A DNA stretch of 36,743 nucleotides. Origin: Acidobacteriota bacterium (GTDB taxonomy: Bacteria; Acidobacteriota; Thermoanaerobaculia; Gp7-AA8). The notes under the pieces were generated by a model, which saw only the letters and a program-made list of their open reading frames with translations, made no database searches and was not told where the DNA came from. The position numbers and the translations under genes are program-made. Each line of letters starts with the position of its first letter. The first letter of the stretch is position 1. Where the stretch lies: NCBI GenBank assembly GCA_016184115.1, contig JACPDH010000106.1, positions 1-36,743 of the forward strand, in the 5' to 3' direction. Below, one piece after another: positions 14,612-25,831 of this stretch.

Positions 14612-15349
14612 ATGAACGCCGTCATCGTGATTCCAGCTCGCTACGCCTCGACCCGTTTCCCTGGAAAGCCGCTCGCCGACATCGCCGGCAAGAGCCTGAT
14701 CCAGCGCGTCTATGAACGTGCTCTTGGCTCCGCGAGGGCGCGGAGCGCGTACGTGGCAACCGATGACCAGCGCATCGCCGACCACGTCCGTTCCTTCGAG
14801 GGGCGCGTGGTCTTTACGCGCGAAGACCACGAGAGCGGCACCGATCGGATCGAGGAAGCACTCGACGCCATCGAGCGCGAGCAGGGCTGGAGCTGCGACC
14901 AGATCATCAACGTGCAGGGAGACGAGCCGCTGATCGACATCGGCAGTGTCGACCGCGTCATTGAAGTCCTTCAGGGCGATCCGGCCATCGATGTCGCGAC
15001 CCTCGCCTGCTCCCTTCGCGGCGACGACGAGTTCCGGGACCGCGATGTCGTCAAGGTCGTCACCGACCTCTCAGGCAACGCGCTCTACTTCTCGCGGGCG
15101 CCGATTCCGCACGACGGTGCAGCCCTCGCACGCCGCCATGTCGGCGTGTACGGCTACCAGGCGAGGGTCCTTCGCGCCTTCCCGAAACTCGCCCCTTCCC
15201 CTCTCGAACGCCAGGAAAAGCTCGAGCAGTTGCGACTGCTTCAGAACGGCTTTAGAATCCGAGTACTGGAGACCGACAAACCGCACCTTGGTGTGGATCG
15301 TCCGTCCGATGTCGAACGGGTCGTGGATGAACTGCGAAAACTGCAATGA
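14612..15349 (+). CDS. kdsB: 3-deoxy-manno-octulosonate cytidylyltransferase
   Basis: The enzyme activates KDO with CTP to CMP-KDO, for attachment to lipid A in the cytoplasm. The 245-residue product begins at the ATG at 14612, the position where the family motif VIPARYASTRFPGKPLADI starts; the longer open frame is not used. Further signatures are YVATDD (about residues 46-51), SGTDRIEEAL (about 73-82), INVQGDEPLI (about 99-108) and HVGVYGYQ. Length is normal. The CTP it consumes is made by the next gene (pyrG), and the KDO 8-phosphate pathway enzyme kdsA follows, a classic grouping. Confidence 0.96.
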   Translation: MNAVIVIPARYASTRFPGKPLADIAGKSLIQRVYERALGSARARSAYVATDDQRIADHVRSFEGRVVFTREDHESGTDRIEEALDAIEREQGWSCDQIINVQGDEPLIDIGSVDRVIEVLQGDPAIDVATLACSLRGDDEFRDRDVVKVVTDLSGNALYFSRAPIPHDGAALARRHVGVYGYQARVLRAFPKLAPSPLERQEKLEQLRLLQNGFRIRVLETDKPHLGVDRPSDVERVVDELRKLQ

Positions 15350-15357
15350 TTCGCGAG

Positions 15358-15380
15358 GCTGGGTGCGTTGAGCACCCGGC
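15358..15380 (+). terminator. hairpin after kdsB
   Basis: GCTGGGTGC/GCACCCGGC can form a 9-bp stem (one G-T pair) with a 5-base loop, nine bases after the kdsB stop. There is no T run. It may be a weak terminator or attenuator before pyrG. The remaining bases to the pyrG ribosome site show no gene. Confidence 0.4.
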
Positions 15381-15498
15381 TCAAGAACCTCGAGCCAGAG
15401 TACTCGACACCCGAAAAGTCTCCACCCGATCCCGCAGCAGCGCCAATCCTTCGTCGACTGAAAGAAACGACGGCGCGAGCCGGTTACTGCACGCCTGA

Positions 15499-18071
<2,573 letters not shown>

Positions 18072-18092
18072 GGAACGAAGGGCGAGGAGCGC

Positions 18093-21000
18093 CTAGCCCT
18101 CGCTCGAAAGGATCCGGCTCGCCTCGATGTCGACCCGCGCGAAGGCGTCGCGAAGGTCGAGCAGAGCGGCCGCCGCTGCTTCCCCCGTCTCGCCATTTCT
18201 GCCTAACTCCTCGAGCAGCGTCGCGATCTCTCCGAGCTCCTGCGCACCCAGCGTCAGGCAACTCCCTTTGAGCGAGTGTGCCGCGCCGTTCAGCGCCTTC
18301 GCGTCTGCCGAATCGATCGCCCGCGCGACGCTCTCGATCAACGTGGGAGTGTCGCGGCGAAACGTCTCGAGGAGCTTCATCAGAATGGGAGGCTGGCCCG
18401 GCCGCCGCATCCCGCGCAGTGTCGCGATCACGGAAGGATCGAGTGCTCCCGCGTCCTGCGTCGCGGCCTGGCGTTTCGACGCTCGCTCGAGCGCGGCCTT
18501 CAGTTCCTCGATCCGCAGCGGTTTCGCGAGATAGTCGTCCATCCCCGCTTCGGCGCAGGCACGACGATCCTCGCGCATTGCGTTCGCGGTCATCGCGACG
18601 ATCCAGGGCCGCGTCACGTCGTCGAACTCCATGCGGATCTGTCGCGTCGCCTGGAGGCCGTCGAGCTCCGGCATCTGCACATCCATCAGGATGAGGTCGT
18701 ACCGCTGCCGGCGAATGGCCTCGAGAGCCTCGATGCCGTTCGCGACGACGTCCGCGCGGTAGCCCATGTGCTCGAGGCTCAGCATCGCCAGCCGCTGGTT
18801 GACCGTGTTGTCCTCGGCGACGAGGATGCGGAGCGGCGAGCGCTCTCCTAGCGTCGGATCGAAGACTTCGCGCGACTTGCGCCCGATGATGCGGACCGGC
18901 TGGCCCGAGAGAATGCTCACGAGTGCGTTGTAGAGCTGCGACGGCTTGATCGGCTTCGTCAGCACAGCCGCAAGATTCAGCCCTTCGATCTCGTCGTCGC
19001 GGCGACCGACTGACGTCAGCATCAGGATCGGCATCCGTTCCCCTTCGGGAGTCGTCCTGAGCGAGCGGGCAAGCTCGGCTCCCGCCATCTCCGGCATCTG
19101 GCTGTCGATGACGGCGAGGTCGAACGCGCGCCCTCCCGCGACCCACTCGAGTGCCTGGAGCGGGCTCGCCGTTTCGAACGGCTTCATTCCCCATGTGTCG
19201 GCCCACGCAAGGAGGATGCGCCGGTTCGTATCGTTGTCGTCGACGATCAGAAGCGACTTCCCGCCGATGATCGGCTGGCTCTCCTGGAGGAAGAGCTTGC
19301 GCGCGCCGTCGGCCTTCTCGACGCGGATCGTGAACCAGAATGTCGAGCCGCGGCCTAACTCGCTCTCGACCCACATTCGCCCGTGCATCATCTCCGCGAG
19401 GCGGCTGCTGATCGCCAGCCCGAGCCCCGTCCCACCGAAGCGGCGCGTCGTCGAGGCGTCGAGCTGGCTGAACGACTTGAACAGGCTGTCGGCCCGATCC
19501 GACGGAATCCCGATGCCGGTATCGCGAACGCAGAAGAGGAGCTCGTGTCCGCCCCCTTCGAGCGCGCTCGACGACACCTTCACGAACACCTCGCCTCTCG
19601 GCGTGAACTTGATCGCGTTGCTGACGAGATTCGCGAGGATCTGACGCAGGCGGGTGACGTCCCCGGTCACGAGCTCGGGAACGGAAGGCTCGATCAGGTA
19701 GCCGAGGTTCAGCCCCTTTTCGGTGGCAGTGGAGCCAAAGAGGTCGAGCGCCGCTTCGACGCATTCGTAGAGGTCGAATGGCTGCGCTTCGAGGTCGAGC
19801 CGGCCCGCTTCGATCTTCGAGAAGTCGAGGATGTCGTTGATGAGGACGAGAAGAACGTCGCCGCTCTGGCGGATCGTCTCGACGAACTCCCGCTGCTCGC
19901 GCGTTAGGCTGGTGTCGAGAAGCAGCCCGGTCATGCCGATCACCGCATTCATCGGCGTCCGGATCTCGTGGCTCATGTTCGCGAGGAACTCGCTCTTCGC
20001 GCTGTTCGCCGCGTCGGCCACCTGCATCGCGCGGCGTGTCTCTTCGAGCAGGCGCGCGTTCGCCATCGCCGTCGCCAGCTGGCCGGCAATCGTCTCCGAG
20101 AGATGCAGCTCCGACGCCGAAAACCGCGCGTCCTCGGCGCTCTGAAGCGTGAGAAGACCGATCACTTCGCTGCGCGCGATGAGTGGGGCCATGAGCATCG
20201 ATCGCGCGCCGTGCGTCCGCATCAACTCGAAGATCCCCGTATCGGCGGGCAGGTTCTCCGACATTTCGAAGATCGCCGGGCGCTTCTGCTCGACGATGTG
20301 CTCGAGCGCGCGGTCGCCCGCGAGCGGAAGCGGCATCCCGACGAGGCTGTGCCGCCGGTCGACGAAGTTCTCCGCGACCGTCTCGAGTGCCGTCCCTTCG
20401 GTGTCCAGCACGGAAACCGAGCAGCCTCCCACGGCGAAGAGCTCGCGAATCTCTCCCGCAACATCGCGAAGCGACGCCTCGAGATCCTGGATCGACGACA
20501 TCGCGAGCGCGACGCGGTTCAGCGTGGCGAGCTGTTCTGCCCGCGCCTCGGCGCTCTTCCTCGCTCGCACCACTTCATCGAACAGGGTCCGCAGTTCTTC
20601 TTCCGTCGCCTTGATGTTCGTGACGTCGAGCATCAGGCCATGCGTGTGCCGAGGCTTGCCGTTCTCGTCCCGGATCGTTCGCGACTGATTCTGCAGCCAG
20701 ACCACGCGACCGTCGCGTGCGATGTTCCGGTGGAGGATGTTGACCTCCGCGCCGGTCCGATCCTTCCGCGCGAGATGATCGAGCACCGCCTGCCTGTCGT
20801 CGGGATGGAGCGTCTTCCACCAGAGATCGGGATCTCCGAGCCACTCCTCCGGCGAGTAGCCGAGAATCGACTCCACCTGAGGGCTGATGTAGCTCGTCCC
20901 GGAGCTCTCCGCTGTCGGATCGATCGACCAGCGATACACGATCGCGGGGAGTTGCTCTACGAGGAGCCTGTAGCTCGCCTCGGCTTCCGCGAGGAGCTTC

Positions 21001-22139
21001 TCGACCCGCTCGCGCTCGGCGAGCTGTTTCTGCGTGGCTGTGTAGAGGCGAGCGTTCTCCATCGCCATCGCCGCCTGGTGTGCGAACGCCGCCGCGAGAC
21101 GCGCGTGACGCCTCGTGTAGAAACCAGGTTCGCGCTTGTCGAGCGTGATCATTCCGATCACGCGATCGGTCGCGAGCAGCGGGACGCCCATCCACGACCC
21201 TATATCCTCCGCGCCAGGACCCGCATCCTTGAAGCCTTCAAAGAGTGTCGTGTCGTTGAGCACGAGCGGCGTGCGCGCCCGGATGACGCTGCCGTTAGGG
21301 ATCGTCGCGTCGTCGAGGTCGAAGGAGGTGCCGATCAACTTCTCGAGGTCGATCTGGCCGAATCCGGCGACGATCTCGAGGTGTCCGCCGCGAAGCTCCT
21401 GGAGCGAGGCGCTGTCGTACGGAACCACCTTCCGCAGTTCGCTGACCACTGCGTCGAGAACCTGCGCGAGCTCGAGCGAGCCCGAGATCGACTCGGTCGC
21501 GCCGAGCAGCGTCTCCGCCTCGACGCGGGCGGTTCGCTCCTGTGAGTGAAGCTGCGCGTTGTCGATGGCCACGGCGACCGCTTCCGCGAGCCGCGAAAGC
21601 ACGCTCGTCTCCCTCTCGCCGAACTTGCGGTCGGGTTCGACCGTTCCGATTCCGATCGCGCCGACGACACGGCCTCGTGCGATCAGAGGCACCTCGGCGA
21701 TCGACCGGTACGATCCGACATCGAACTGTGTCGACTTGCCTTCCCAGTGGCTCACGTCGTGCACGACGAGGGGGCGCGCACTCTCCCAGACCTGTCCCGC
21801 TCCCCCTTCTCCCCGGGCAACCGACGTGCCGACGAACTCCTCGAAGACGCCGGTGCCGACGCGCACGATGATCCGCTGTATGTCTTCGTCGACGAGCGCG
21901 ACGAACGCGTGCTCCGTCCGGAGCATCGCGTGAACCCGCACGAGCATCCGACCAAGCAGATCGTCGAGATCGAGCCGGTTGAGCGTCCCGATCATCATCT
22001 CGTTGAGCGTGGCGACGAGCTCACGCTCGGACTGCGACGGCACCCCGCCGTTGTCGGAGCCGCGCAGCTCCTCGAGGCGTGTCTCGAGCCGCGCAATCTC
22101 GTCGTCGCGGGCTTCGGCCGCTTTGCGTCTCTCGTTCAC
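18093..22139 (-). CDS. hybrid sensor histidine kinase with three GAFs, PAS, two receivers and HPt
   Basis: The product is 1348 residues and soluble, with no transmembrane segment. In order: short coiled coil (1-45), GAF (about 55-205), GAF (about 225-390), PAS with PAC (about 405-525, SPEEWLGDPDLWWKTLHPDD), coiled coil, GAF (about 555-700), HisKA with the phospho-His in NMSHEIRTPMNAVIGM (about 720-735), and HATPase (about 830-950, NLVSNAIKF, DTGIGIP, FGGTGLGLAI). Receiver 1 (about 960-1085) has LLIVDDN, the Asp in VIDSQMPEM and a Lys in LTKPI. Receiver 2 (about 1105-1220) has LVAEDN, the Asp in LMDVQMPELDG and a Lys in LAKPL. HPt (about 1250-1345) has AHSLKGS. All phospho-sites are kept. The start is a GTG at 22139 with no clear ribosome site, so it is uncertain. 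No cognate output regulator is adjacent. Confidence 0.93.
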   Translation of the reverse strand: MNERRKAAEARDDEIARLETRLEELRGSDNGGVPSQSERELVATLNEMMIGTLNRLDLDDLLGRMLVRVHAMLRTEHAFVALVDEDIQRIIVRVGTGVFEEFVGTSVARGEGGAGQVWESARPLVVHDVSHWEGKSTQFDVGSYRSIAEVPLIARGRVVGAIGIGTVEPDRKFGERETSVLSRLAEAVAVAIDNAQLHSQERTARVEAETLLGATESISGSLELAQVLDAVVSELRKVVPYDSASLQELRGGHLEIVAGFGQIDLEKLIGTSFDLDDATIPNGSVIRARTPLVLNDTTLFEGFKDAGPGAEDIGSWMGVPLLATDRVIGMITLDKREPGFYTRRHARLAAAFAHQAAMAMENARLYTATQKQLAERERVEKLLAEAEASYRLLVEQLPAIVYRWSIDPTAESSGTSYISPQVESILGYSPEEWLGDPDLWWKTLHPDDRQAVLDHLARKDRTGAEVNILHRNIARDGRVVWLQNQSRTIRDENGKPRHTHGLMLDVTNIKATEEELRTLFDEVVRARKSAEARAEQLATLNRVALAMSSIQDLEASLRDVAGEIRELFAVGGCSVSVLDTEGTALETVAENFVDRRHSLVGMPLPLAGDRALEHIVEQKRPAIFEMSENLPADTGIFELMRTHGARSMLMAPLIARSEVIGLLTLQSAEDARFSASELHLSETIAGQLATAMANARLLEETRRAMQVADAANSAKSEFLANMSHEIRTPMNAVIGMTGLLLDTSLTREQREFVETIRQSGDVLLVLINDILDFSKIEAGRLDLEAQPFDLYECVEAALDLFGSTATEKGLNLGYLIEPSVPELVTGDVTRLRQILANLVSNAIKFTPRGEVFVKVSSSALEGGGHELLFCVRDTGIGIPSDRADSLFKSFSQLDASTTRRFGGTGLGLAISSRLAEMMHGRMWVESELGRGSTFWFTIRVEKADGARKLFLQESQPIIGGKSLLIVDDNDTNRRILLAWADTWGMKPFETASPLQALEWVAGGRAFDLAVIDSQMPEMAGAELARSLRTTPEGERMPILMLTSVGRRDDEIEGLNLAAVLTKPIKPSQLYNALVSILSGQPVRIIGRKSREVFDPTLGERSPLRILVAEDNTVNQRLAMLSLEHMGYRADVVANGIEALEAIRRQRYDLILMDVQMPELDGLQATRQIRMEFDDVTRPWIVAMTANAMREDRRACAEAGMDDYLAKPLRIEELKAALERASKRQAATQDAGALDPSVIATLRGMRRPGQPPILMKLLETFRRDTPTLIESVARAIDSADAKALNGAAHSLKGSCLTLGAQELGEIATLLEELGRNGETGEAAAAALLDLRDAFARVDIEASRILSSEG

Positions 22140-22212
22140 AGTCGTGCGTGATACTGCCAGTCCACCAAATGGTAGCAGCGCGCGAACGGTTCCGGCTTCA
22201 AATACAACGAGA

Positions 22213-22230
22213 GCGGGTCGTTGGACCCGC
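22213..22230 (-). terminator. terminator of metK
   Basis: GCGGGTC-loop-GACCCGC is a perfect 7-bp stem with a 4-base loop. In minus orientation it is followed by a T-rich TCTCGTTGTATTT run, about 25-45 bases after the metK stop, consistent with intrinsic termination before the downstream kinase gene. Confidence 0.6.
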
Positions 22231-22256
22231 CCTCGATACCGTCAACTGATTCGCGA

Positions 22257-23432
22257 CTAAACCTTGACCGGTTCCGGCGCCTCGACTCCTGCGTCGCGGC
22301 GGAGCGCTTCCGCCTTATCGGTCTTCTCCCACGTAAAGCCAGGCTCGTTACGGCCGAAATGACCGAACGCGGCAGTCTTCTTGTAGATCGGCTTCCGCAG
22401 GTCGAGTGACTCGATGATTCCCTTCGGCGTCATCTTGAAATGCGAGCGCACGAGCTCGGAGATCTTCGAATCTTCGATCTGACCCGTTCCGAAGGTGTTG
22501 ACGAAGACCGACACCGGCTCCGCGACGCCGATGGCGTATGCGAGCTGCACTTCGATCTCGTCCGCGATGCCGGCCGCCACGAGATTCTTCGCGATGTAAC
22601 GCGCCATGTACGACGCGCTGCGATCGACCTTCGTCGGATCTTTGCCCGAGAACGCGCCGCCGCCGTGGCGGCCGCGTCCACCATAGGTGTCGACGATGAT
22701 CTTGCGCCCCGTGAGGCCGGTGTCACCCTGCGGGCCGCCGATGACGAATCGTCCCGTCGGGTTGATGTGGTAGACCGTTTCGTCATCGAGATACTGCGTC
22801 GGAATGACCGGGCGGACGACCTTTTCGATGATCGCACTCGTCAGATCCTTGTGAGAGATCGCGGGAGAGTGCTGCGTGGAGACGACGACGGCAGAGACGC
22901 GAACCGGCCTGCGGCCGTCGTACTCGACCGTCACCTGCGACTTGCCATCGGGGCGAAGGAAGTCGAGCTCGTTATTGCGACGCACCTCGCTCAGCCTGCG
23001 AACGAGTTTGTGAGCCAGCATGATTGGCAGCGGCATCAGCTCCTCGGTCTCGCGGCATGCGAATCCGAACATGAGCCCCTGGTCTCCCGCGCCGCCAGTG
23101 TCGACGCCCTGAGCGATGTCGGGCGACTGCGGATCGATCGACGAGATGACCGCGCAGGTTTCGCTGTCGAAACCGTACTTCGCGCGTGTGTAGCCGATCT
23201 CCTTGATCGTCGAACGAACGATCGACGGAAAGTCGACGTAGGTCGACGTCGTGATCTCGCCTGAGATCATCGCGAGGCCGGTCGTGACGAGCGTTTCGCA
23301 CGCCACACGTCCCGCAGGGTCTGCCGCGAGTACGGCGTCGAGGATCGCGTCGGAGATCTGGTCAGCGATCTTGTCGGGATGACCCTCGGTGACCGACTCC
23401 GAGGTGAATAGATAGCGTGAGTTCGATGCCAT
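22257..23432 (-). CDS. metK: S-adenosylmethionine synthetase
   Basis: The enzyme makes S-adenosylmethionine from methionine and ATP and works as a tetramer. The 391-residue product carries the family signatures [18 protein letters not shown] (about residues 12-29), [12 protein letters not shown] (about 114-125) and [17 protein letters not shown] (about 256-272), plus the C-terminal GHFGR. An AAGGAG ribosome site lies before the ATG at 23432. Upstream is a stable two-stem leader (23459-23499). A hairpin with a T-rich tail follows the gene. The order with the kinase downstream does not suggest a shared function. Confidence 0.98.
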   Translation of the reverse strand: MASNSRYLFTSESVTEGHPDKIADQISDAILDAVLAADPAGRVACETLVTTGLAMISGEITTSTYVDFPSIVRSTIKEIGYTRAKYGFDSETCAVISSIDPQSPDIAQGVDTGGAGDQGLMFGFACRETEELMPLPIMLAHKLVRRLSEVRRNNELDFLRPDGKSQVTVEYDGRRPVRVSAVVVSTQHSPAISHKDLTSAIIEKVVRPVIPTQYLDDETVYHINPTGRFVIGGPQGDTGLTGRKIIVDTYGGRGRHGGGAFSGKDPTKVDRSASYMARYIAKNLVAAGIADEIEVQLAYAIGVAEPVSVFVNTFGTGQIEDSKISELVRSHFKMTPKGIIESLDLRKPIYKKTAAFGHFGRNEPGFTWEKTDKAEALRRDAGVEAPEPVKV

Positions 23433-23458
23433 GAATTCGCAGCTCCTTGAGGTATGGC

Positions 23459-23499
23459 TCCGGCCGATCGCAAGGGTCTCGCGTCGGATACCGGCCGGA
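23459..23499 (-). promoter_or_regulatory. structured leader of metK
   Basis: On the minus strand an outer perfect 8-bp stem (TCCGGCCG/CGGCCGGA, 23492-23499 with 23459-23466) encloses an inner 6-bp stem (CGCGAG/CTTGCG, 23478-23483 with 23469-23474) with loop ACC. It ends about ten bases before the AAGGAG ribosome site of metK. The sequence does not match the SAM riboswitch classes I know by eye. It could be an unclassified cis-regulator or a chance stable structure. Confidence 0.4.
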
Positions 23500-23639
23500 A
23501 AATCGCGTTATGGTAGCAGACGCCCATGGGGGGGTCAAAAGAACGCGCCTCCCACGGCACGTCGCCCGCACCTCGGGAGAACAGCGCGACGCCGCTTCGC
23601 GTTCCTTCAGCCTGCACGGAGTTGGCGGAGCAGCCGGAG

Positions 23640-23667
23640 TTACGACGCGCACCGCGCGTGTTATCAT
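23640..23667 (+). promoter_or_regulatory. candidate promoter of tRNA-Arg
   Basis: TTACGA (23640-23645) and TATCAT (23662-23667) with 16-base spacing lie about 45 bases before the tRNA gene. Match to consensus is moderate. Confidence 0.35.
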
Positions 23668-23711
23668 CCGCGCCGCCTCGCCCGCCCGACTTTGGTGCGG
23701 TGCACCTCCGA

Positions 23712-23788
23712 GGCCCCGTAGCTCAGTCGGATAGAGCAGCGGTTTCCTAAACCGTTGGTCGGGTGTTCGAGTCACCCCGGGGCCACCA
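23712..23788 (+). tRNA. tRNA-Arg(CCU)
   Basis: The full cloverleaf fits in 77 bases. Acceptor GGCCCCG/CGGGGCC, D arm GCTC/GAGC, anticodon stem GCGGT/ACCGT with loop TTCCTAA, T arm GGGTG-TTCGAGT-CACCC, discriminator A and an encoded CCA end. The anticodon CCT (23746-23748) reads the arginine codon AGG. The variable loop is short (5 bases). One G-T pair closes the anticodon stem. Confidence 0.95.
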
Positions 23789-23858
23789 TTCACTCCTCCT
23801 TCGTGTCGTAAGCGTCACCTCCGTCACCGAGCGGTAACGCCGGCGAACTCTGCCTGGG

Positions 23859-23887
23859 CTGACACGCGCCTGAGGTCGTGTTACCGT
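23859..23887 (+). promoter_or_regulatory. candidate promoter of the tol operon
   Basis: CTGACA (23859-23864) and TACCGT (23882-23887) are 17 bases apart. The -10 matches only in part. The tolQ ATG is 10 bases further with no Shine-Dalgarno, so the transcript could be leaderless. Confidence 0.35.
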
Positions 23888-23897
23888 ATCGCCAGCG

Positions 23898-24563
23898 ATG
23901 CAGCTCTGGGGCGCTTTCGAGCACGCGGGATGGGTGGGGAAGCTGGTCTTCGCCGTACTCCTCCTTTTTTCCATCGGGTCCTGGGCCACGATCATCGTCG
24001 TCGAATTCCGCTTCCGCCGCAGTTTCCGCGCGTCGCGATCGTTCCTCGACACGTTCCGGCGCGGCAAGAAGCTCTCGGACGTCCAGACCGCGGCCGACCA
24101 GAACCGGCAGTCGGCGCTCGCCGGTCTGTTCCGAGCGGGCTTCGCCGAGATCGACGCGCAGATCAAACACGCGGCCCCCGGCGCGGCGCCTAACACCGTC
24201 AAGTCGCTCGATGCCGTCGAGCGCGCGCTCTATCGCGCGATCCGCGTCGAGAGCACGCGGCTGCAGCGCAACGTCCCGTTCCTCGCGACCACCGCCGCCG
24301 CCTCACCGTTCATCGGGCTGTTCGGCACCGTCTGGGGAATCATGGAGGCATTCGGCGAGATCGGAATCACCGGAAGCACATCGATCGTTGCCGTCGCCCC
24401 GGGCATCAGTGAGGCGCTCATCAACACGGCCGCGGGACTCTTCGCCGCAATTCCGGCGCTGCTCGCCTACAACCGCTTTTCCCACCAATTGCGTCTTGCG
24501 CGAGGCGAGATGGAGGAGTTCAACCTCGAGTTCCTGAATCTCACAGAACGGAACTTCACCTAA
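23898..24563 (+). CDS. tolQ: TolQ/ExbB-type proton channel subunit
   Basis: The 221-residue inner-membrane protein forms, with TolR, the proton-driven motor of the Tol-Pal system, which maintains the outer membrane during division. It has three membrane segments: about residues 14-35, 135-157 (FLATTAAASPFIGLFGTVWG) and 170-195 (ISEALINTAAGLFAAIPALLAYN). The family motif GLFGTVWGIMEAF and the conserved threonine/alanine face of the last helix are present. A cytoplasmic loop lies between the first two helices. It is the first gene of a complete tolQ-tolR-tolA/tonB-tolB-pal-cpoB row, so the Tol role is preferred over ExbB. Confidence 0.93.
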   Translation: MQLWGAFEHAGWVGKLVFAVLLLFSIGSWATIIVVEFRFRRSFRASRSFLDTFRRGKKLSDVQTAADQNRQSALAGLFRAGFAEIDAQIKHAAPGAAPNTVKSLDAVERALYRAIRVESTRLQRNVPFLATTAAASPFIGLFGTVWGIMEAFGEIGITGSTSIVAVAPGISEALINTAAGLFAAIPALLAYNRFSHQLRLARGEMEEFNLEFLNLTERNFT

Positions 24564-24640
24564 TGCCGGCGCGTCAACAGAGGAAGAGGCAGAACACCGC
24601 CGGTTACGGCGAAGCTCTGTCGAGTGTCTCATCCAGGTAG
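24563..24640 (+). CDS. 25-residue micro-ORF bridging tolQ and tolR
   Basis: The tolQ stop overlaps a new ATG (TAATG). This opens a 25-codon frame beginning MPARQQRKRQNTAGYG, basic in its first half, ending in TAG at 24638-24640. That stop overlaps the AGG that may serve as the tolR ribosome site, and tolR starts six bases later. The precise fit suggests a coupling device that carries ribosomes across the gap, or a micro-protein, but chance cannot be excluded. Confidence 0.35.
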   Translation: MPARQQRKRQNTAGYGEALSSVSSR

Positions 24641-24645
24641 AGCCG

Positions 24646-25086
24646 ATGGCATTCAACCCGCGCGGCGATGACGACTTCGGCCCGATGGCCGACATCAACG
24701 TGACGCCCCTCGTCGACGTCATGCTCGTGCTGTTGATCATCTTCATGGTCACGGCGCCGCTGATGACCCAGGGGCTGACGGTTGAGCTACCGACGGCCGA
24801 AGGGCGTAATTTCGAGACCTCGTCGGCGACACCGGCGACGATCACGGTCACGAAAGATGGCCAGGTGCTCGTCGACGGCGCGTTCGCGGGCGAGGACGAT
24901 CTCGAAACGACGTTAAGCACGCTGCTGCGAAGCCGGAAGATCAGGAAGGCGCTGCTCGAGGCCGACGCTTCGGTCCCATACGGCACGGTGATTCGCGTCG
25001 TCGACGTGATGAATCGCGCCGGAGTCGAACAGCTCGGCATGGTCACCCGTCCGGCGGAGAAGACCAGTGCGAGACGCCGTCGCTGA
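24646..25086 (+). CDS. tolR: TolR/ExbD-type proton channel subunit
   Basis: The product is 146 residues. A short cytoplasmic N-terminus (MAFNPRGDDDFGPMADINVTP) leads to one membrane helix, about residues 24-43 (VDVMLVLLIIFMVTAPLM). The Asp in PLVDVML is the residue that carries protons in this family. The rest is a periplasmic domain of beta strands and helices (ITVTKDGQVLVDG, TLSTLLRSRK, VIRVVDVMNRAG). The C-terminus RRRR overlaps the next gene by 20 bases, implying coupled translation. It contains a rare TTA leucine codon in TTLSTLL. Confidence 0.93.
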   Translation: MAFNPRGDDDFGPMADINVTPLVDVMLVLLIIFMVTAPLMTQGLTVELPTAEGRNFETSSATPATITVTKDGQVLVDGAFAGEDDLETTLSTLLRSRKIRKALLEADASVPYGTVIRVVDVMNRAGVEQLGMVTRPAEKTSARRRR

Positions 25087-25822
25087 CGTTCTCATCCAGC
25101 GGCGCGACCTGTCGCGCCGGGAGCCGTCGGGACTGTTGCCTTCTCTCCTCGTCCACGGCGTGCTCGTCGCGTTGCTCGTCGTCGCGACCCGGCCTCACCC
25201 CGTCGAGCTTCCACCGCAGGTCCTCACCGTGCGCCTCGCGCCCGCGGCGGCGGGTGCGAAGAGCCGCCACGCAACCGTCGCCGCGCCGCGCGTCGAACCG
25301 AAACCCGAGCCGCCGTCTAAGTCTCAGGCCGAAGAAGCGAAAAAGGCTCCACCGGCCCTGAAGGACCAGGAGACGCTCTTCGGGCAGGCCGCGAAGCCGA
25401 AGGCGAGCAAGGACAAGCCGGGTGCGGTGCCGCCGGAGCCGGCGCCGAAGCCTCCCGACACCGCGGGAGCGTCGTTTGCAGAGAACGGCCAGGGTGGCGT
25501 CGGCATCATGCCTGGCGTCGGCGCTGCCGGGATCACGGGACTCGAGGGGGGTAACTTCCCTTACCAGTTTTATCTGGAACGGATGGTCACCCTCATTGGA
25601 GAAAACTGGCTCCGACCCCAGACGGGAGCCGACATTACAACGGTGGTCTACTTCCAGGTTCATCGAGACGGATCGATCCGCGAGGCGGAGATCCGCAAGT
25701 CGAGCGGCTCGGGCGTGTTCGATCGTGCGGCGATCCGCGCGGTGATCGAGTCATCGCCGCTTCCTCGCCTCCCGGCCGGTTACGGCGGCTCGTTCCTCGG
25801 CGTACACCTCACATTCCACTAG
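25067..25822 (+). CDS. TonB/TolA-like energy-transducing protein
   Basis: The 251-residue product from a GTG at 25067 (CGGAGAAG upstream) fills the position of TolA, linking the TolQR motor to the outer membrane. A single membrane helix (about residues 23-41, LLPSLLVHGVLVALLVVA) is followed by a Pro/Lys/Ala-rich periplasmic spacer (about 45-140). A globular C-terminal TonB-type domain follows (about 160-251), with YFQVHRDGSIREAEIRKSSG and FDRAAIRAVIESSPLPRLP. The C-terminal fold is closer to TonB than to proteobacterial TolA, which is usual outside Proteobacteria. Function as the Tol linker is inferred from gene order. Confidence 0.85.
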   Translation: MRDAVADVLIQRRDLSRREPSGLLPSLLVHGVLVALLVVATRPHPVELPPQVLTVRLAPAAAGAKSRHATVAAPRVEPKPEPPSKSQAEEAKKAPPALKDQETLFGQAAKPKASKDKPGAVPPEPAPKPPDTAGASFAENGQGGVGIMPGVGAAGITGLEGGNFPYQFYLERMVTLIGENWLRPQTGADITTVVYFQVHRDGSIREAEIRKSSGSGVFDRAAIRAVIESSPLPRLPAGYGGSFLGVHLTFH

Positions 25823-25831
25823 GAGATCCTG

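Noticed and set aside
19968-21545. 525-codon plus-strand frame opposite the kinase
   Set aside because: Antisense shadow with R/H/E-rich composition and no motif.
23712-23898. tRNA-Arg as a mobile-element attachment site
   Set aside because: tRNA genes are common integration targets, but no integrase or repeated tRNA 3' end is present here.
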